Positions 1-8,643 of a stretch of DNA of 64,000 bases are shown here, piece after piece; the stretch's first letter is position 1; each line of letters opens with the position of its first letter. The stretch spans positions 62,001 to 126,000 of the forward strand of contig NZ_BEWB01000004.1 in assembly GCF_003112555.1 (NCBI RefSeq), in the 5' to 3' direction. The position numbers and the translations under genes were made by a program. This DNA is from Streptomyces coelicoflavus. Lineage in GTDB: Bacteria; Actinomycetota; Actinomycetes; Streptomycetales; Streptomycetaceae. A model generated the notes under the pieces. The model was not told the origin of the DNA and did no database searches. It was given only the letters and a program-made list of their open reading frames with translations.

Positions 1-1
1 C

Positions 2-1372
2 GAGGAGTCGTTCCGCTTCGACGGCGGCATCAGCGAGTTCTGTGAGTTCCTGGCCAGTGACCGGCCCGTCTGCGACACCCTCCGCTTCAGCGGCCAGGGC
101 TCCTTCAAGGAGACGGTCCCGGTGCTGGACGAGGAGGGGCAGATGACGCCCACCGAGGTCACCCGCGACCTCGGTGTCGACGTCGCGATGCGCTGGGGCA
201 CCGGTTACGACACGACGCTCAGGTCGTTCGTCAACATCATCGCCACGCCGAAGGGCGGCACCCACGTCGCCGGCTTCGAACAGGCGGTGGCGAAGACGAT
301 GAACGAGGTGCTGCGCACGAAGAAGATGCTCCGCGTCGCCGAGGACGACATCGTCAAGGACGACGCCCTGGAGGGGCTGACGGCGGTCGTCACCGTCCGG
401 CTCGCCGAGCCGCAGTTCGAGGGCCAGACCAAGGAGGTCCTCGGCACCTCGGCGGCCCGCCGGATCGTGCACAACGTGATCAGCAAGGAACTGAAGGCGT
501 TCCTGACCTCGACCAAGCGTGACGCGGCCCAGCAGGCCCGGGTGGTGATGGAGAAGGCCGTCGCCGCGGCCCGTACCCGTATCGCCGCCCGCCAGCACAA
601 GGACGCCCAGCGCCGCAAGACGGCCCTGGAGTCCTCGTCGCTGCCGGCGAAGCTCGCGGACTGCCGCAGCGACGACGTCGACCGCAGCGAGCTGTTCATC
701 GTCGAGGGCGACTCCGCGCTGGGCACGGCCAAGCTCGCGAGGAACTCCGAGTTCCAGGCGCTGCTGCCGATCCGGGGCAAGATCCTCAACGTTCAGAAGT
801 CCTCCGTGACGGACATGCTGAAGAACGCCGAGTGCGGGGCGATCATCCAGGTCATAGGAGCCGGGTCGGGCCGTACCTTCGACATCGACGCGGCCCGCTA
901 CGGCAAGATCATCATGATGACCGACGCCGATGTGGACGGCTCCCACATCCGCACCCTGCTGCTGACCCTCTTCCACCGCTACATGCGGCCCATGGTCGAG
1001 GCGGGCCGGGTGTTCGCCGCGGTGCCGCCGCTGCACCGCATCGAGCTGATCCAGCCGAAGAAGGGCCAGGACAAGTACGTCTACACGTACTCGGACCGCG
1101 AACTGCGCGACAAGCTCATGGAGTTCCAGAGCAAGAACATCCGCTACAAGGACTCCATCCAGCGGTACAAGGGCCTGGGCGAGATGGACGCCGACCAGCT
1201 GGCGGAGACGACCATGGACCCCCGGCGCCGCACCCTGCGCCGGATCAACCTCACCGACCTGGACTCCGCCGAGCAGGTCTTCGACCTGCTGATGGGCAAC
1301 GACGTCGCCCCTCGCAAGGAGTTCATCTCCAGTTCGGCGGCGACGCTGGACCGGTCGCGCATCGACGCGTGA
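2..1372 (+). CDS. parE: DNA topoisomerase IV subunit B (ParE), C-terminal part
   Basis: The reading frame is already open at base 2, so the start lies outside the window and about 456 residues are visible. Subunit B of a type IIA topoisomerase supplies the ATPase and TOPRIM domains and works as a B2A2 tetramer with the A subunit, here probably the product of the gene at 12299-14755. Visible landmarks are the FDGGI transducer motif, the TOPRIM signatures EGDSALG (DNA about 703-725) and DADVDGSHI, and the C-terminal QRYKGLGEMDADQL block. GyrB has the same motifs; I prefer ParE because an A subunit lies nearby and because this locus holds the second type II topoisomerase in S. coelicolor. A strong hairpin follows the stop. 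Confidence 0.9.
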   Translation, partial: EESFRFDGGISEFCEFLASDRPVCDTLRFSGQGSFKETVPVLDEEGQMTPTEVTRDLGVDVAMRWGTGYDTTLRSFVNIIATPKGGTHVAGFEQAVAKTMNEVLRTKKMLRVAEDDIVKDDALEGLTAVVTVRLAEPQFEGQTKEVLGTSAARRIVHNVISKELKAFLTSTKRDAAQQARVVMEKAVAAARTRIAARQHKDAQRRKTALESSSLPAKLADCRSDDVDRSELFIVEGDSALGTAKLARNSEFQALLPIRGKILNVQKSSVTDMLKNAECGAIIQVIGAGSGRTFDIDAARYGKIIMMTDADVDGSHIRTLLLTLFHRYMRPMVEAGRVFAAVPPLHRIELIQPKKGQDKYVYTYSDRELRDKLMEFQSKNIRYKDSIQRYKGLGEMDADQLAETTMDPRRRTLRRINLTDLDSAEQVFDLLMGNDVAPRKEFISSSAATLDRSRIDA

Positions 1373-1387
1373 CCACGCTCGGTCACC

Positions 1388-1421
1388 GACCGGCCCCCGG
1401 GAGCGATACCCGGGGCCGGTC
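1388..1421 (+). terminator. Hairpin terminator after parE
   Basis: GACCGGCCCCCGGG (1388-1401) pairs with CCCGGGGCCGGTC (1409-1421) around a short loop, with one bulged C. There is no U-tract, as is common in Streptomyces. It starts 16 bases after the parE stop. Confidence 0.65.
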
Positions 1422-1515
1422 CGGCCAGAGGGGACCCTCAGGGGGAATCACCTGATGGGGTGAAGTGCCGGGGGAAGAAGAGTCGGGGATCTTCCCGTTC
1501 TGTCCATCCTTGGGC

Positions 1516-2094
1516 ATGCAGTCAAGCAACGATCGGTCCCGCCGCGCCGGGGGTGGTCCCGACGGCGGGACCGACCACGGCGCAGTGCCGGGCAGGGCCT
1601 ACGTCGAGACGGCCCCCGGCCCGCGGTACGACGGCCCGCGGTACGACGACCCGTGGTACGACGCGCTCGCCTCCGGCTGGGGCGAGTCGGACGGCCCCGG
1701 GGCCACCGTGCCGGCCCCGTCGCCGGTGCGCCGGGAGACGGCGGGGGAGCCGTCCCGGGCCGCGGCCGACGTGTACCTGGAGGTCCAGCGGAGCGCGGCC
1801 TTCCAGGAAGTCCGCCGCCGGTACCGGAGGTTCGTCGTCCCGGCGGTCGCCGCCTTCCTCCTGTGGTACGTCGCCTACGTGGTGGCCGCCACGACGGCCC
1901 CCGCCCTGATGGCCCGGCCGGTGGCCGGCGCGGTGAACGTGGCGATGGTCGCCGGGCTCGGCCAGTTCCTCACCACGTTCCTGCTCACCTGGGCCTACGC
2001 GCGGCACGCCCGGCTGCGCAGGGACCGCGCCGCGCTGGAACTGCGCTGGGACACCCAGGAGCTGACGCGCGGCGTGAGAGGCGGTGCGTCGTGA
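1516..2094 (+). CDS. DUF485 family membrane protein paired with a symporter
   Basis: The product has about 192 residues. It has a long disordered N-terminal half rich in Gly, Pro, Asp and Tyr, including near-repeats of Y-D-G/D-P. A DUF485-like domain follows, with a conserved stretch starting near AADVYLEVQRS and two predicted membrane segments (around FLLWYVAYVVAATT and AMVAGLGQFLTTFLLTW). DUF485 proteins commonly sit directly upstream of ActP-type sodium:solute symporters, and this one does too: its stop overlaps the symporter GTG by four bases. I chose ATG 1516 because the sequence before it is not protein-like; a GTG at 1465 is an in-frame alternative. The function is not established, and a role in symporter assembly or stability is inference. 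Confidence 0.75.
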   Translation: MQSSNDRSRRAGGGPDGGTDHGAVPGRAYVETAPGPRYDGPRYDDPWYDALASGWGESDGPGATVPAPSPVRRETAGEPSRAAADVYLEVQRSAAFQEVRRRYRRFVVPAVAAFLLWYVAYVVAATTAPALMARPVAGAVNVAMVAGLGQFLTTFLLTWAYARHARLRRDRAALELRWDTQELTRGVRGGAS

Positions 2095-3683
2095 CGGGCG
2101 ACCACCAGACGCTGGCCCTGCTGCTGTTCAGCACGTTCGTCGCCGTCACACTCGGCATCACCACATGGGTGGGCCGCCACCGGCACGGCTCGGCGGAGGA
2201 GTTCTACGCGGGCGGCCGCCTCTTCTCGCCGATGGAGAATGGTTTTGCCATCTCGGGCGACTACATGTCGGCCGCGTCGTTCCTCGGCATCTCGGGGCTC
2301 ATCGCCCTCTACGGCTACGACGGCATGCTCTACTCGGTGGGCTTCCTGGTGGCCTGGCTCGTCGTCCTGTTCCTCGTCGCCGAACTCGTGCGCAACTGCG
2401 GGCGGTTCACCCTCGCCGACGTCGTGGCCGCCCGGATGCGGGAGCGGCCGGTGCGGATCGCGGCCGGGATCTCCTCGGTCACCGTCTCCGTCCTGTACCT
2501 GGTGGCGCAGATGGTGGGCGCGGGCAGCCTGGTCGCGCTGCTGCTGGGCGGGACGAGCGAGGCGGCGCGGACGTGGACCGTCATCGGCGTCGGCGCCCTC
2601 ATGGTGATCTACGTGTCGCTGGGCGGGATGCGCGCCACCACCTGGATCCAGATCGTCAAGGCGGTCCTGCTGCTCGGCGGCACCGTGGCGCTGACCGCGC
2701 TCGTCCTGGTGCGCTTCCACGGCGACGTCGACCGGCTGCTGCGCACGGCGGCGGAGCGCAGCGGCCACGGTGAGGCGTTTCTCGCGCCCGGTCTGGCCTA
2801 CGGCGGGGACTGGGTCTCCCGCTTCGACTTCATCAGTCTGGGGCTCGCCCTGGTGCTGGGCACGGCCGGACTGCCGCACATCCTGTCCCGCTTCTACACG
2901 GTGCCCACCGCCCGGGCGGCCCGGCGGTCCGTGGTCTGGTCGATCGGTCTCATCGGCGGCTTCTACCTGATGACCATCGTGCTGGGATTCGGTGCCGCCG
3001 CCCTGGTCGGCCCGGACACCGTACGCGCGTCCAACGCCGCCGGGAACACGGCGGTGCCGCTGCTCGCCCTGGACCTCGGCGGCGGCGCGCAGTCCACCGG
3101 CGGGACGGTCCTGTTCGCGGTCGTCGCCGCCGTCGCGTTCGCCACCATCCTCGCGGTGGTGGCCGGCATCACCCTGGCCTCCTCGGCGTCCGTGGCCCAC
3201 GACCTGTACGCCTCCCTGCGGCGTCGCCACTCCAAGCCGCGCAGCGAGGTCGCCGTGGCGCGGGTCGCCTCCGTCGGCATCGGCGCGGTCGCCATCGGGC
3301 TGGGTCTCCTCGCCCGCGACCTCAACGTCGCCTTCCTGGTGGGCCTCGCCTTCGCCGTGGCCGCCTCCGCAAACCTGCCCGTGCTGCTCTACTCGCTGTT
3401 CTGGCGCGGCTTCACCACCCGGGGCGCGGTGTGGGCGGTCTACGGCGGTCTGGTGCCGTCCGTGGTGCTCGTGCTGCTGTCCCCGGTGGTCTCCGGCAGT
3501 CCGCAGTCGCTCTTTCCCGGCCTCGACCTCCAGTACTTCCCGCTTCAGAACCCCGGCCTCGTCTCGATCCCGCTGGGCTTCCTCGCGGGCTGGCTGGGCA
3601 CCGTCACCTCCCCGGAGCCCCCGGACGAGGCCAAGCACGCCGAGACCGAGGTGCGGTCGCTGACCGGGGCGGGGGCCGTGTAG
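2091..3683 (+). CDS. Sodium:solute symporter (SSS family), ActP-like
   Basis: This 530-residue polytopic membrane protein has about 13 hydrophobic segments and SSS-family signatures: GRLFSPMENGFAISGDYMSA near residue 45, LADVVAARM, GGMRATTWIQI and ILSRFYTVPTARAARRSV. Its closest known type is the cation/acetate (monocarboxylate) permease ActP. The GTG start overlaps the stop of the DUF485 gene (GTGA), which implies coupled translation. It faces a CitA/CitB-type sensor-regulator pair across 48 bases, so control of uptake by that pair is plausible but unproven. The substrate (acetate, pyruvate or another small carboxylate) cannot be read from the sequence. Confidence 0.87.
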   Translation: MTGDHQTLALLLFSTFVAVTLGITTWVGRHRHGSAEEFYAGGRLFSPMENGFAISGDYMSAASFLGISGLIALYGYDGMLYSVGFLVAWLVVLFLVAELVRNCGRFTLADVVAARMRERPVRIAAGISSVTVSVLYLVAQMVGAGSLVALLLGGTSEAARTWTVIGVGALMVIYVSLGGMRATTWIQIVKAVLLLGGTVALTALVLVRFHGDVDRLLRTAAERSGHGEAFLAPGLAYGGDWVSRFDFISLGLALVLGTAGLPHILSRFYTVPTARAARRSVVWSIGLIGGFYLMTIVLGFGAAALVGPDTVRASNAAGNTAVPLLALDLGGGAQSTGGTVLFAVVAAVAFATILAVVAGITLASSASVAHDLYASLRRRHSKPRSEVAVARVASVGIGAVAIGLGLLARDLNVAFLVGLAFAVAASANLPVLLYSLFWRGFTTRGAVWAVYGGLVPSVVLVLLSPVVSGSPQSLFPGLDLQYFPLQNPGLVSIPLGFLAGWLGTVTSPEPPDEAKHAETEVRSLTGAGAV

Positions 3684-3731
3684 GAGCGGCGACGCCCCCG
3701 GAGCCTCGGAGCCCCGGTGCCGGGCTGTCGC

Positions 3732-4412
3732 TCAGGTGCGGGTCGCCCACGCGTAACGGTGCTCGGGGCGGCCCGCCTCGCCGTACTTCAGTGTCAGTAC
3801 GGCGCGTCCGGTGCGTTCCAGGAGCTTCAGATAGCGCTGCGCGGTCTGGCGGCTCACCCCGGTCCGTTCGGCGATCTCCTGGGCGGAGAGCGGCCCGTCG
3901 GCCTTCAGCAGGCACTGGCGCACCAGTTCGGCGGTGGTGGGGGAGTGCCCCTTGGGCAGCCCGGGCTCGGACGGTGCAGACAGGGCGCCGAAGATCCGGT
4001 CGACCTCGGCCTGTTCCGCCTCGCCGCCCCCGTCGAGCGTGCGGCGCAGCTCCGCGTACGCCTCCAGCTTGGCGCGCAGACCGGCGAAGGCGAACGGTTT
4101 CACCAGGTACTGGAGAGCGCCCTGCCGCATCGCCGCCTGCACGGTCGACACGTCGCGGGCGGCCGTCACCATGATCACGTCGGTCTGGAGTCCACGCCGC
4201 CGCATCTCCTGGACGACCTCCAGACCGGTCCGGTCGGGCAGATGGTGGTCCAGCAGGATCAGGTCCACGCGGGGCAGTCTCTGCGCGGCATCCAGTGCCT
4301 CCAGCGCGCTGTGCGCCTGACCGGCGACGTGGAAGCCCGGCACCTTCTCGACGTAGGCGGCGTTGACGCGCGCGACCCGCGTGTCGTCGTCCACGACCAG
4401 GACCTCGATCAT
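3732..4412 (-). CDS. CitB/DcuR-type response regulator
   Basis: This 226-residue regulator has a receiver domain at 1-120, with the acidic pocket D8-D10, phospho-acceptor D55 (LILLDHHLP) and K105 (LVKPF), so it should be phosphorylatable. A C-terminal helix-turn-helix near residues 165-200 (LSAQEIAERTGVSRQTAQRY) is of the type found in carboxylate-responsive DcuR/CitB regulators. The ATG overlaps the stop of the sensor kinase (ATGA), so the two are co-translated. The neighbouring carboxylate-type symporter, transcribed toward it, is the obvious candidate target. Confidence 0.9.
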   Translation of the reverse strand: MIEVLVVDDDTRVARVNAAYVEKVPGFHVAGQAHSALEALDAAQRLPRVDLILLDHHLPDRTGLEVVQEMRRRGLQTDVIMVTAARDVSTVQAAMRQGALQYLVKPFAFAGLRAKLEAYAELRRTLDGGGEAEQAEVDRIFGALSAPSEPGLPKGHSPTTAELVRQCLLKADGPLSAQEIAERTGVSRQTAQRYLKLLERTGRAVLTLKYGEAGRPEHRYAWATRT

Positions 4413-6139
4413 CGGGACTCCTTCTCGGCAGCGGTGGTCACGGGGGCGGCGGGGGCGGACTCGGGGGCCAGTGCCCGTTCCGGTGCCTGTTCGGGTGCCG
4501 GTCCCGGTTCCGTTTCCGGCTCCGCTTCCGGCTCAGTGAGGGCCTCCGGCAGGGCCACGACGAACTCCGCGCCCCCGCCGTACGCCTCCCCGACGGTCGC
4601 CGTGCCGCCCTGCCGCTCGGCCAGGCGTCGCACCAGCGGGAGTCCGATGCCCCGCTCGCGGTGGGCCGGCGGCTCCTTGGTGGACCAGCCCGTCGTGAAG
4701 ACCAGCTCACGGTGGTCCGCGGGAATGCCGGGGCCCGTGTCGCGCACCGTGAGCGTGGCGGCGCGCCCTTCGGCCCGCAGCTCGACCTCCACGCGCGCGT
4801 GCGGCGTCCCGGCGGTGGCGTCGAGGGCGTTGTCGACCAGGTTGCCGACGATCGTGACGAGGCCACCGGGATCGATCAGGCGGTCCGGCAGCAGCGTCCG
4901 GTCCGAGACCCAAAGGACGACGCCGCGTTCGGCCGCGACGGTCGCCTTGCCGACCAGCAGGGCGGCGACCAGGGGGTCCCGGATCCGCTCGGTGATCTGT
5001 TCCGCGGTGACCCGGTGGTCGCCGACCACCTCGCCGACGAACTCCACGGCGTCGTCGTACATCTCCAGTTCCAGCAGACCCAGCAGGGTGTGCATGCGGT
5101 TCGCGTGCTCGTGGTCCTGTGCGCGGAGCGCGTCGATCAGGCCGCGCGTGGAGTCCAGTTCCCGGCCGAGCTGCTCCAGCTCGGTGCGGTCGCGCAGCGT
5201 GGCCACGGCACCGCCGTCGTCGGTGGGCATCCGGTTGGTGACCAGTACCCGCTGGCCGCGCACGGTCAGCAGGTCGGTGCCGGTCACCCTGCCCGCCAGG
5301 ACGTCGGCCGTGCGCCCCGCGCCGAGCACCTCGTCGGGGAAGCCGCCGACGGCTTCGCCGCCGATGCCCAGCAGGCGCTGCGCCTCGTCGTTGAGCAGGC
5401 GCACCCGGCCCCCGCGGTCGAGGGCGACGACCCCCTCCCGGATGCCGTGCAGCATGGCCTCGCGCTCCGCCAGCAGCCCCGCGATGTCCGAGAAGGCCAG
5501 GTCCCGGGTCTGCCGCTGCACCCGGCGCGAGATGATCCAGGACGCCAGGGCGCCGACGGCGAGCGCGCCGCCGGCGTACGCGAACAGGCCGGGGATGGCG
5601 TGGATCAGCCGGGCCCGCACGCTGTCGTACGCGATGCCTACCGAGACCGCCCCCACGATCTCGCCGTCGTCGTCGCGGAGGGGCACCTTGCCGCGGGCGG
5701 AGCGGCCCAGCGTGCCGTTGTCGATCTCCATGACCTCGCGTCCGGCCAGGGCCTGACCCGGGTCGGTCGAGACGACCTGGCCGATCCGCTCCGGGTCGGT
5801 GTGCGACCAGCGGACGCCGTCGCGGTCCATCACGACGACGTACTCCGCCTTGGTGGCCCTGCGGACCCGCTCCGCCTCCTCCTGCACCGGCCCGTCCGCC
5901 GCCGGCCGGGTGGTCCGCAGGTCCCTCACGACCTGCGGTTGCTGCGCGGTGGTCTGCGCGATCGCCAGGGCACGGCGCATCGCCTGGTCGTCCAGCTGGT
6001 CGCCGAGCGGCGCCAGGAACAGCCCGGTCGCGAGCACGGTGACGCCCGCGGCGATCGCCACCTGCATCAGCAGCACCTGCGAGAACACCCGTCGCGGCAG
6101 GCCCAGGCGCAGTCGGCGTGCGGAGGGAGTGGAGCTCAT
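4409..6139 (-). CDS. CitA/DcuS-type sensor histidine kinase
   Basis: The product has 576 residues from ATG 6139. Order of parts: a transmembrane helix near residues 18-45; an extracytoplasmic PAS-like sensor (about 50-185, with the motif YVVVMDRDG); a second transmembrane helix (AGGALAVGALASWII); a cytoplasmic PAS; a DHEHANRMH histidine box characteristic of the CitA/DcuS subfamily; and an HATPase domain (NLVDNALDA, DTGPGIP, GIGLPLV). The last 30 residues are a low-complexity Glu/Pro/Ala tail. Upstream, TACCGT lies 7 nt before the ATG, so transcription may start at the start codon. Members of this family sense C4-dicarboxylates or citrate; the ligand here is unknown. Confidence 0.9.
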   Translation of the reverse strand: MSSTPSARRLRLGLPRRVFSQVLLMQVAIAAGVTVLATGLFLAPLGDQLDDQAMRRALAIAQTTAQQPQVVRDLRTTRPAADGPVQEEAERVRRATKAEYVVVMDRDGVRWSHTDPERIGQVVSTDPGQALAGREVMEIDNGTLGRSARGKVPLRDDDGEIVGAVSVGIAYDSVRARLIHAIPGLFAYAGGALAVGALASWIISRRVQRQTRDLAFSDIAGLLAEREAMLHGIREGVVALDRGGRVRLLNDEAQRLLGIGGEAVGGFPDEVLGAGRTADVLAGRVTGTDLLTVRGQRVLVTNRMPTDDGGAVATLRDRTELEQLGRELDSTRGLIDALRAQDHEHANRMHTLLGLLELEMYDDAVEFVGEVVGDHRVTAEQITERIRDPLVAALLVGKATVAAERGVVLWVSDRTLLPDRLIDPGGLVTIVGNLVDNALDATAGTPHARVEVELRAEGRAATLTVRDTGPGIPADHRELVFTTGWSTKEPPAHRERGIGLPLVRRLAERQGGTATVGEAYGGGAEFVVALPEALTEPEAEPETEPGPAPEQAPERALAPESAPAAPVTTAAEKESR

Positions 6140-6251
6140 GGCCACGACGGTACGTGGGCCCGCCGGCCGGCCGTAGCGGGGTGTGGTGTGTATCTCCCCG
6201 GCGACGGCGACGGCGGGCACCGCGCCGGGCGGACCGGTGGATCTCCCGGCG

Positions 6252-7199
6252 TCAGCTCGCCAGCGCCGCCGCGGGTGCCGGCAGCGCGCGCACCGCCGTG
6301 ACCTCCATCCGCGCGGGCGAGCCCAGTACCGCCGCTCCGCAGCTCTCCGGGCGCGGTGGCGCCGAGGCCCCCTGCACGACGGTGACCCGCCAGCGCCGGC
6401 CGTCCGAGTGGGCCAGGGTCACCTCCCAGCGCGGTGCGGCGCCGTCCGTCCGTACGACCGTCAGTGCCTGGGCCGCGTCCTCGGCGACGGCCGACCGCAG
6501 GGCCAGCTCGGCCGCCTGGCCGGGGCGCTCCCAGGCGGAGTTCCCACGACAGCCCTCCACGACGATCCGGTCCTCCCGCGCCCGGTGCAGGATCTCCTTG
6601 ACGGCGTGCGCCTGGACCCGGCCGTAGACGTAGCCGTGCGGCAGTACGAGCACGGTCGGCGAGAAGCGGTGGCCTCCCAGGTGCGTGACCTCCCAGACGC
6701 CGTCGGTTCCGGAGGCGGCGACTTCGGCCGCGAGCGGCCTGCCGAGGAGCGCGCAGCACCGGTCGCGCTTGCCGTTGGTGCAGACGAGTGCGAGCGGATC
6801 GCCCCGGTGGGGGCCGCCGCCCAGCACGGAGTCGAAGGCGTGGCGGTCGCCCCGGCCGAGTGCCGCGAGATCGAGGTCGAGCAGTCGGCGTGGGTCCTCG
6901 ACCGTGGCGCCGTGCAGCCAGACGTTCCCCGGTACGGTGTGGGCCGCGTACACCCTGCGTTCGGCGGACGTGCCCCGGTCCGCGTGGCGTCCGGGGCGGC
7001 GGATGAGCGCGACGCGTACGCCCGTCCCCTTCGCCGCCGCGTCGAGGGCGCGCCCCAGTGCGGGGTCCAGGTGGCTCGCGGTGAGCGCCTTGGCGCCCCA
7101 CGGGCCGGGCTGTTCGAGCAGCAACCAGGTCCTCGCGACGGGTGCGGTGCCCGAAAGGGGCTCGTCGAGGTCCCAGGAGACGGTTGAGCACGTACTCAC
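6252..7199 (-). CDS. Sucraseferredoxin-like protein, iron-box regulated
   Basis: This 315-residue protein of the sucrase/ferredoxin-like family has a thioredoxin-fold ferredoxin-like region. Cysteines that may bind an Fe-S cluster occur at residue 4 (STCS), in the CTNGKRDRCC motif and in VEGCRG, and HLGGHRFSP is conserved. I chose the GTG at 7199: the family typically begins with a STC...DLDEPL segment, and the bases just upstream (7200-7218) form an iron-regulator box containing the -10 hexamer, which could not be inside the gene. The upstream reading frame to 7241 is therefore promoter, not protein. Expression under iron limitation is inferred; the enzymatic role is unknown. Confidence 0.85.
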   Translation of the reverse strand: MSTCSTVSWDLDEPLSGTAPVARTWLLLEQPGPWGAKALTASHLDPALGRALDAAAKGTGVRVALIRRPGRHADRGTSAERRVYAAHTVPGNVWLHGATVEDPRRLLDLDLAALGRGDRHAFDSVLGGGPHRGDPLALVCTNGKRDRCCALLGRPLAAEVAASGTDGVWEVTHLGGHRFSPTVLVLPHGYVYGRVQAHAVKEILHRAREDRIVVEGCRGNSAWERPGQAAELALRSAVAEDAAQALTVVRTDGAAPRWEVTLAHSDGRRWRVTVVQGASAPPRPESCGAAVLGSPARMEVTAVRALPAPAAALAS

Positions 7200-7218
7200 A
7201 GAGGTGAGCCTAACCTGA
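7200..7218 (-). promoter_or_regulatory. DmdR1/IdeR-type iron box overlapping the -10
   Basis: On the minus strand the 19-mer TCAGGTTAGGCTCACCTCT matches the Streptomyces iron-box consensus TTAGGTTAGGCTCACCTAA at 16 of 19 positions (consensus from memory). It contains TAGGCT (7212-7207), a good -10, placed 7 nt before the GTG start at 7199, so regulator binding would block RNA polymerase directly. Confidence 0.8.
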
Positions 7219-7253
7219 CTTGGGCCACGGCGACTTTCCACCGCGCCTGGACG

Positions 7254-8519
7254 CTACTCCGGTAGGGGGCGTGGCGGCCTGGGACCGGAGTACAGCCCGC
7301 TCGGCCGCATCCGCAGGGGGCGCTCCCCGTACTCCTCCAGGGCATGGGCGATCCAGCCCGCCGTACGGGCCACGGCGAAGATCGTCTCGGCCGCGGTGGA
7401 TGCCATGCCGGACGACGCGGTGAGCACGGCGAGCGCGAGGTCGACGTTGGCGTGCAACGGGGTGTGGCGGGCGGCGGTGGCCTGGACGTCCCTGGCCGCC
7501 GCGAGCGCGGGCGCCGCCCGGGGGATGTCCTCCAGGAGCGCGAACAGGGCACGCGCGCGTGGGTCCTCACCGGGATAGAGCCGGTGGCCGAGCCCCGGGA
7601 CACGCCGGCCTGCCCGCAGCTCCTCCGCGACCACCGGGGCCGCGCTGCCCAGGTCGAGAACCTCCAGCAGCATCCGGTGGGCGAGGCCCCCGGCGGCGCC
7701 GTGCAGCGGTCCCTCGATCACCCCGAGCCCGGCGGACACGGCGGCATAGGCGTGGGCCCGCGCCGACGCGGCGACGCGCACCGCGAGCGTGGAGGCCGCC
7801 AGATCGTGGTCGGCGAGGAGGCAGAGCGCCGCGTCGAGGGCGCGCAGCGTCGGTGCGTCGGCCTCCAGCCCGCTGAGCCGGGTCCACAGGCGGTGGGCGA
7901 TCGGGGCCCGGTCGTCTCCGTCGCGCAGTACGGGGGGCAGCGCCGCGACGAGGGTGGGGATGAGGGTGCGCGCCGTGCCCAGCACCGCGTCCTCGGCCAG
8001 GTCGAAGCGGAGCGGGTCCGTGACCGCCGCGGCGATCGCCGCCACCCGGAGGCGGTCGGCGGGGCCGGCGTGCTCGGGCAGGGCGTCGACGGCCCGGCGT
8101 GCGGCGGCCGTGGAGGACTCCGGGGCCGAGAAGGCGGCGCCGCGACGCAACTGCCCGGTCCAGAGCCACTCGGCCACCTCCTCGTAGGTGTGGCGGGCGG
8201 ACAGTTCGACCGCGTCGACGCCCCGGTAGTAGTACCGGTCGCTCTCGATGAGTGTGAGACGCGTGCGCACCGTCAGCTCCTGGCCGGCCGCCGACGCCGC
8301 GGAGGTGCCGGCGTCGCGCCGGTTGCGCCGGGCGAGGGCCCGGACCTCGTCGGCGTCGAAGGTGCTGCCCCGGCCGCCGGGTGTGCGCCGGCTGCCGAGC
8401 TGGCCCCGGCTGACGTACGCGTACACGGTCTCGGGCTTCACCCCGAGCAGTTCGGCCGCCTCCCGGGTGGTCAGACGCCGTTCGGCGGCGGCGGGGTGGC
8501 CGGGCTCTTGATCATGCAT
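7254..8519 (-). CDS. Citrate synthase-like protein with N-terminal HTH
   Basis: The product has 421 residues. Residues 14-65 form a MerR/excisionase-like helix-turn-helix (LTTREAAELLGVKPETVYAYVSRG), followed by an Ala-rich linker and a citrate-synthase fold. Active-site landmarks persist: GPLHGAAGG, GLGHRLYPGEDPRAR and HANVDLALA, the last retaining the catalytic-type Asp. The HTH suggests a DNA-binding enzyme or a regulator that senses citrate-synthase ligands. It is transcribed divergently from a second citrate-synthase-like gene, with palindromes between them. TACGGT lies 6 nt before the ATG, so the mRNA may be leaderless. Synteny suggests the SCO5831/5832 pair. Whether it condenses oxaloacetate or a different keto acid is unknown. 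Confidence 0.85.
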   Translation of the reverse strand: MHDQEPGHPAAAERRLTTREAAELLGVKPETVYAYVSRGQLGSRRTPGGRGSTFDADEVRALARRNRRDAGTSAASAAGQELTVRTRLTLIESDRYYYRGVDAVELSARHTYEEVAEWLWTGQLRRGAAFSAPESSTAAARRAVDALPEHAGPADRLRVAAIAAAVTDPLRFDLAEDAVLGTARTLIPTLVAALPPVLRDGDDRAPIAHRLWTRLSGLEADAPTLRALDAALCLLADHDLAASTLAVRVAASARAHAYAAVSAGLGVIEGPLHGAAGGLAHRMLLEVLDLGSAAPVVAEELRAGRRVPGLGHRLYPGEDPRARALFALLEDIPRAAPALAAARDVQATAARHTPLHANVDLALAVLTASSGMASTAAETIFAVARTAGWIAHALEEYGERPLRMRPSGLYSGPRPPRPLPE

Positions 8520-8574
8520 GAGGTCACCGTAGCGATCGGAGGTGGTGGTTGTTGAGCCGTGACGGAATCACGTG

Positions 8575-8615
8575 TTGATTCAATCAATATTGACAGAGTA
8601 TCCATCAAGTATGGA
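8575..8615. promoter_or_regulatory. AT-rich operator-like palindromes between the citrate synthase genes
   Basis: In a very AT-rich stretch, TTGATT-C-AATCAA (8575-8587) is a perfect inverted repeat. TCAATATTGA (8584-8593) is a second perfect palindrome overlapping it, and TCCAT-CAAGT-ATGGA follows. TTGACA (8590-8595) resembles a -35. The spacing suggests an operator for the HTH-bearing divergent gene, 56 bp from its start and just upstream of the citrate synthase start. Confidence 0.55.
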
Positions 8616-8643
8616 CAGTGAAGTCAAGTTCGAGGAGGTAATC

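Noticed and set aside
1995..3638. Long minus-strand open frame (547 codons) across the symporter gene
   Set aside because: It is the antisense frame of a clear membrane transporter; its translation is low-complexity Gly/Arg/His/Asp with no domain, an effect of high GC.
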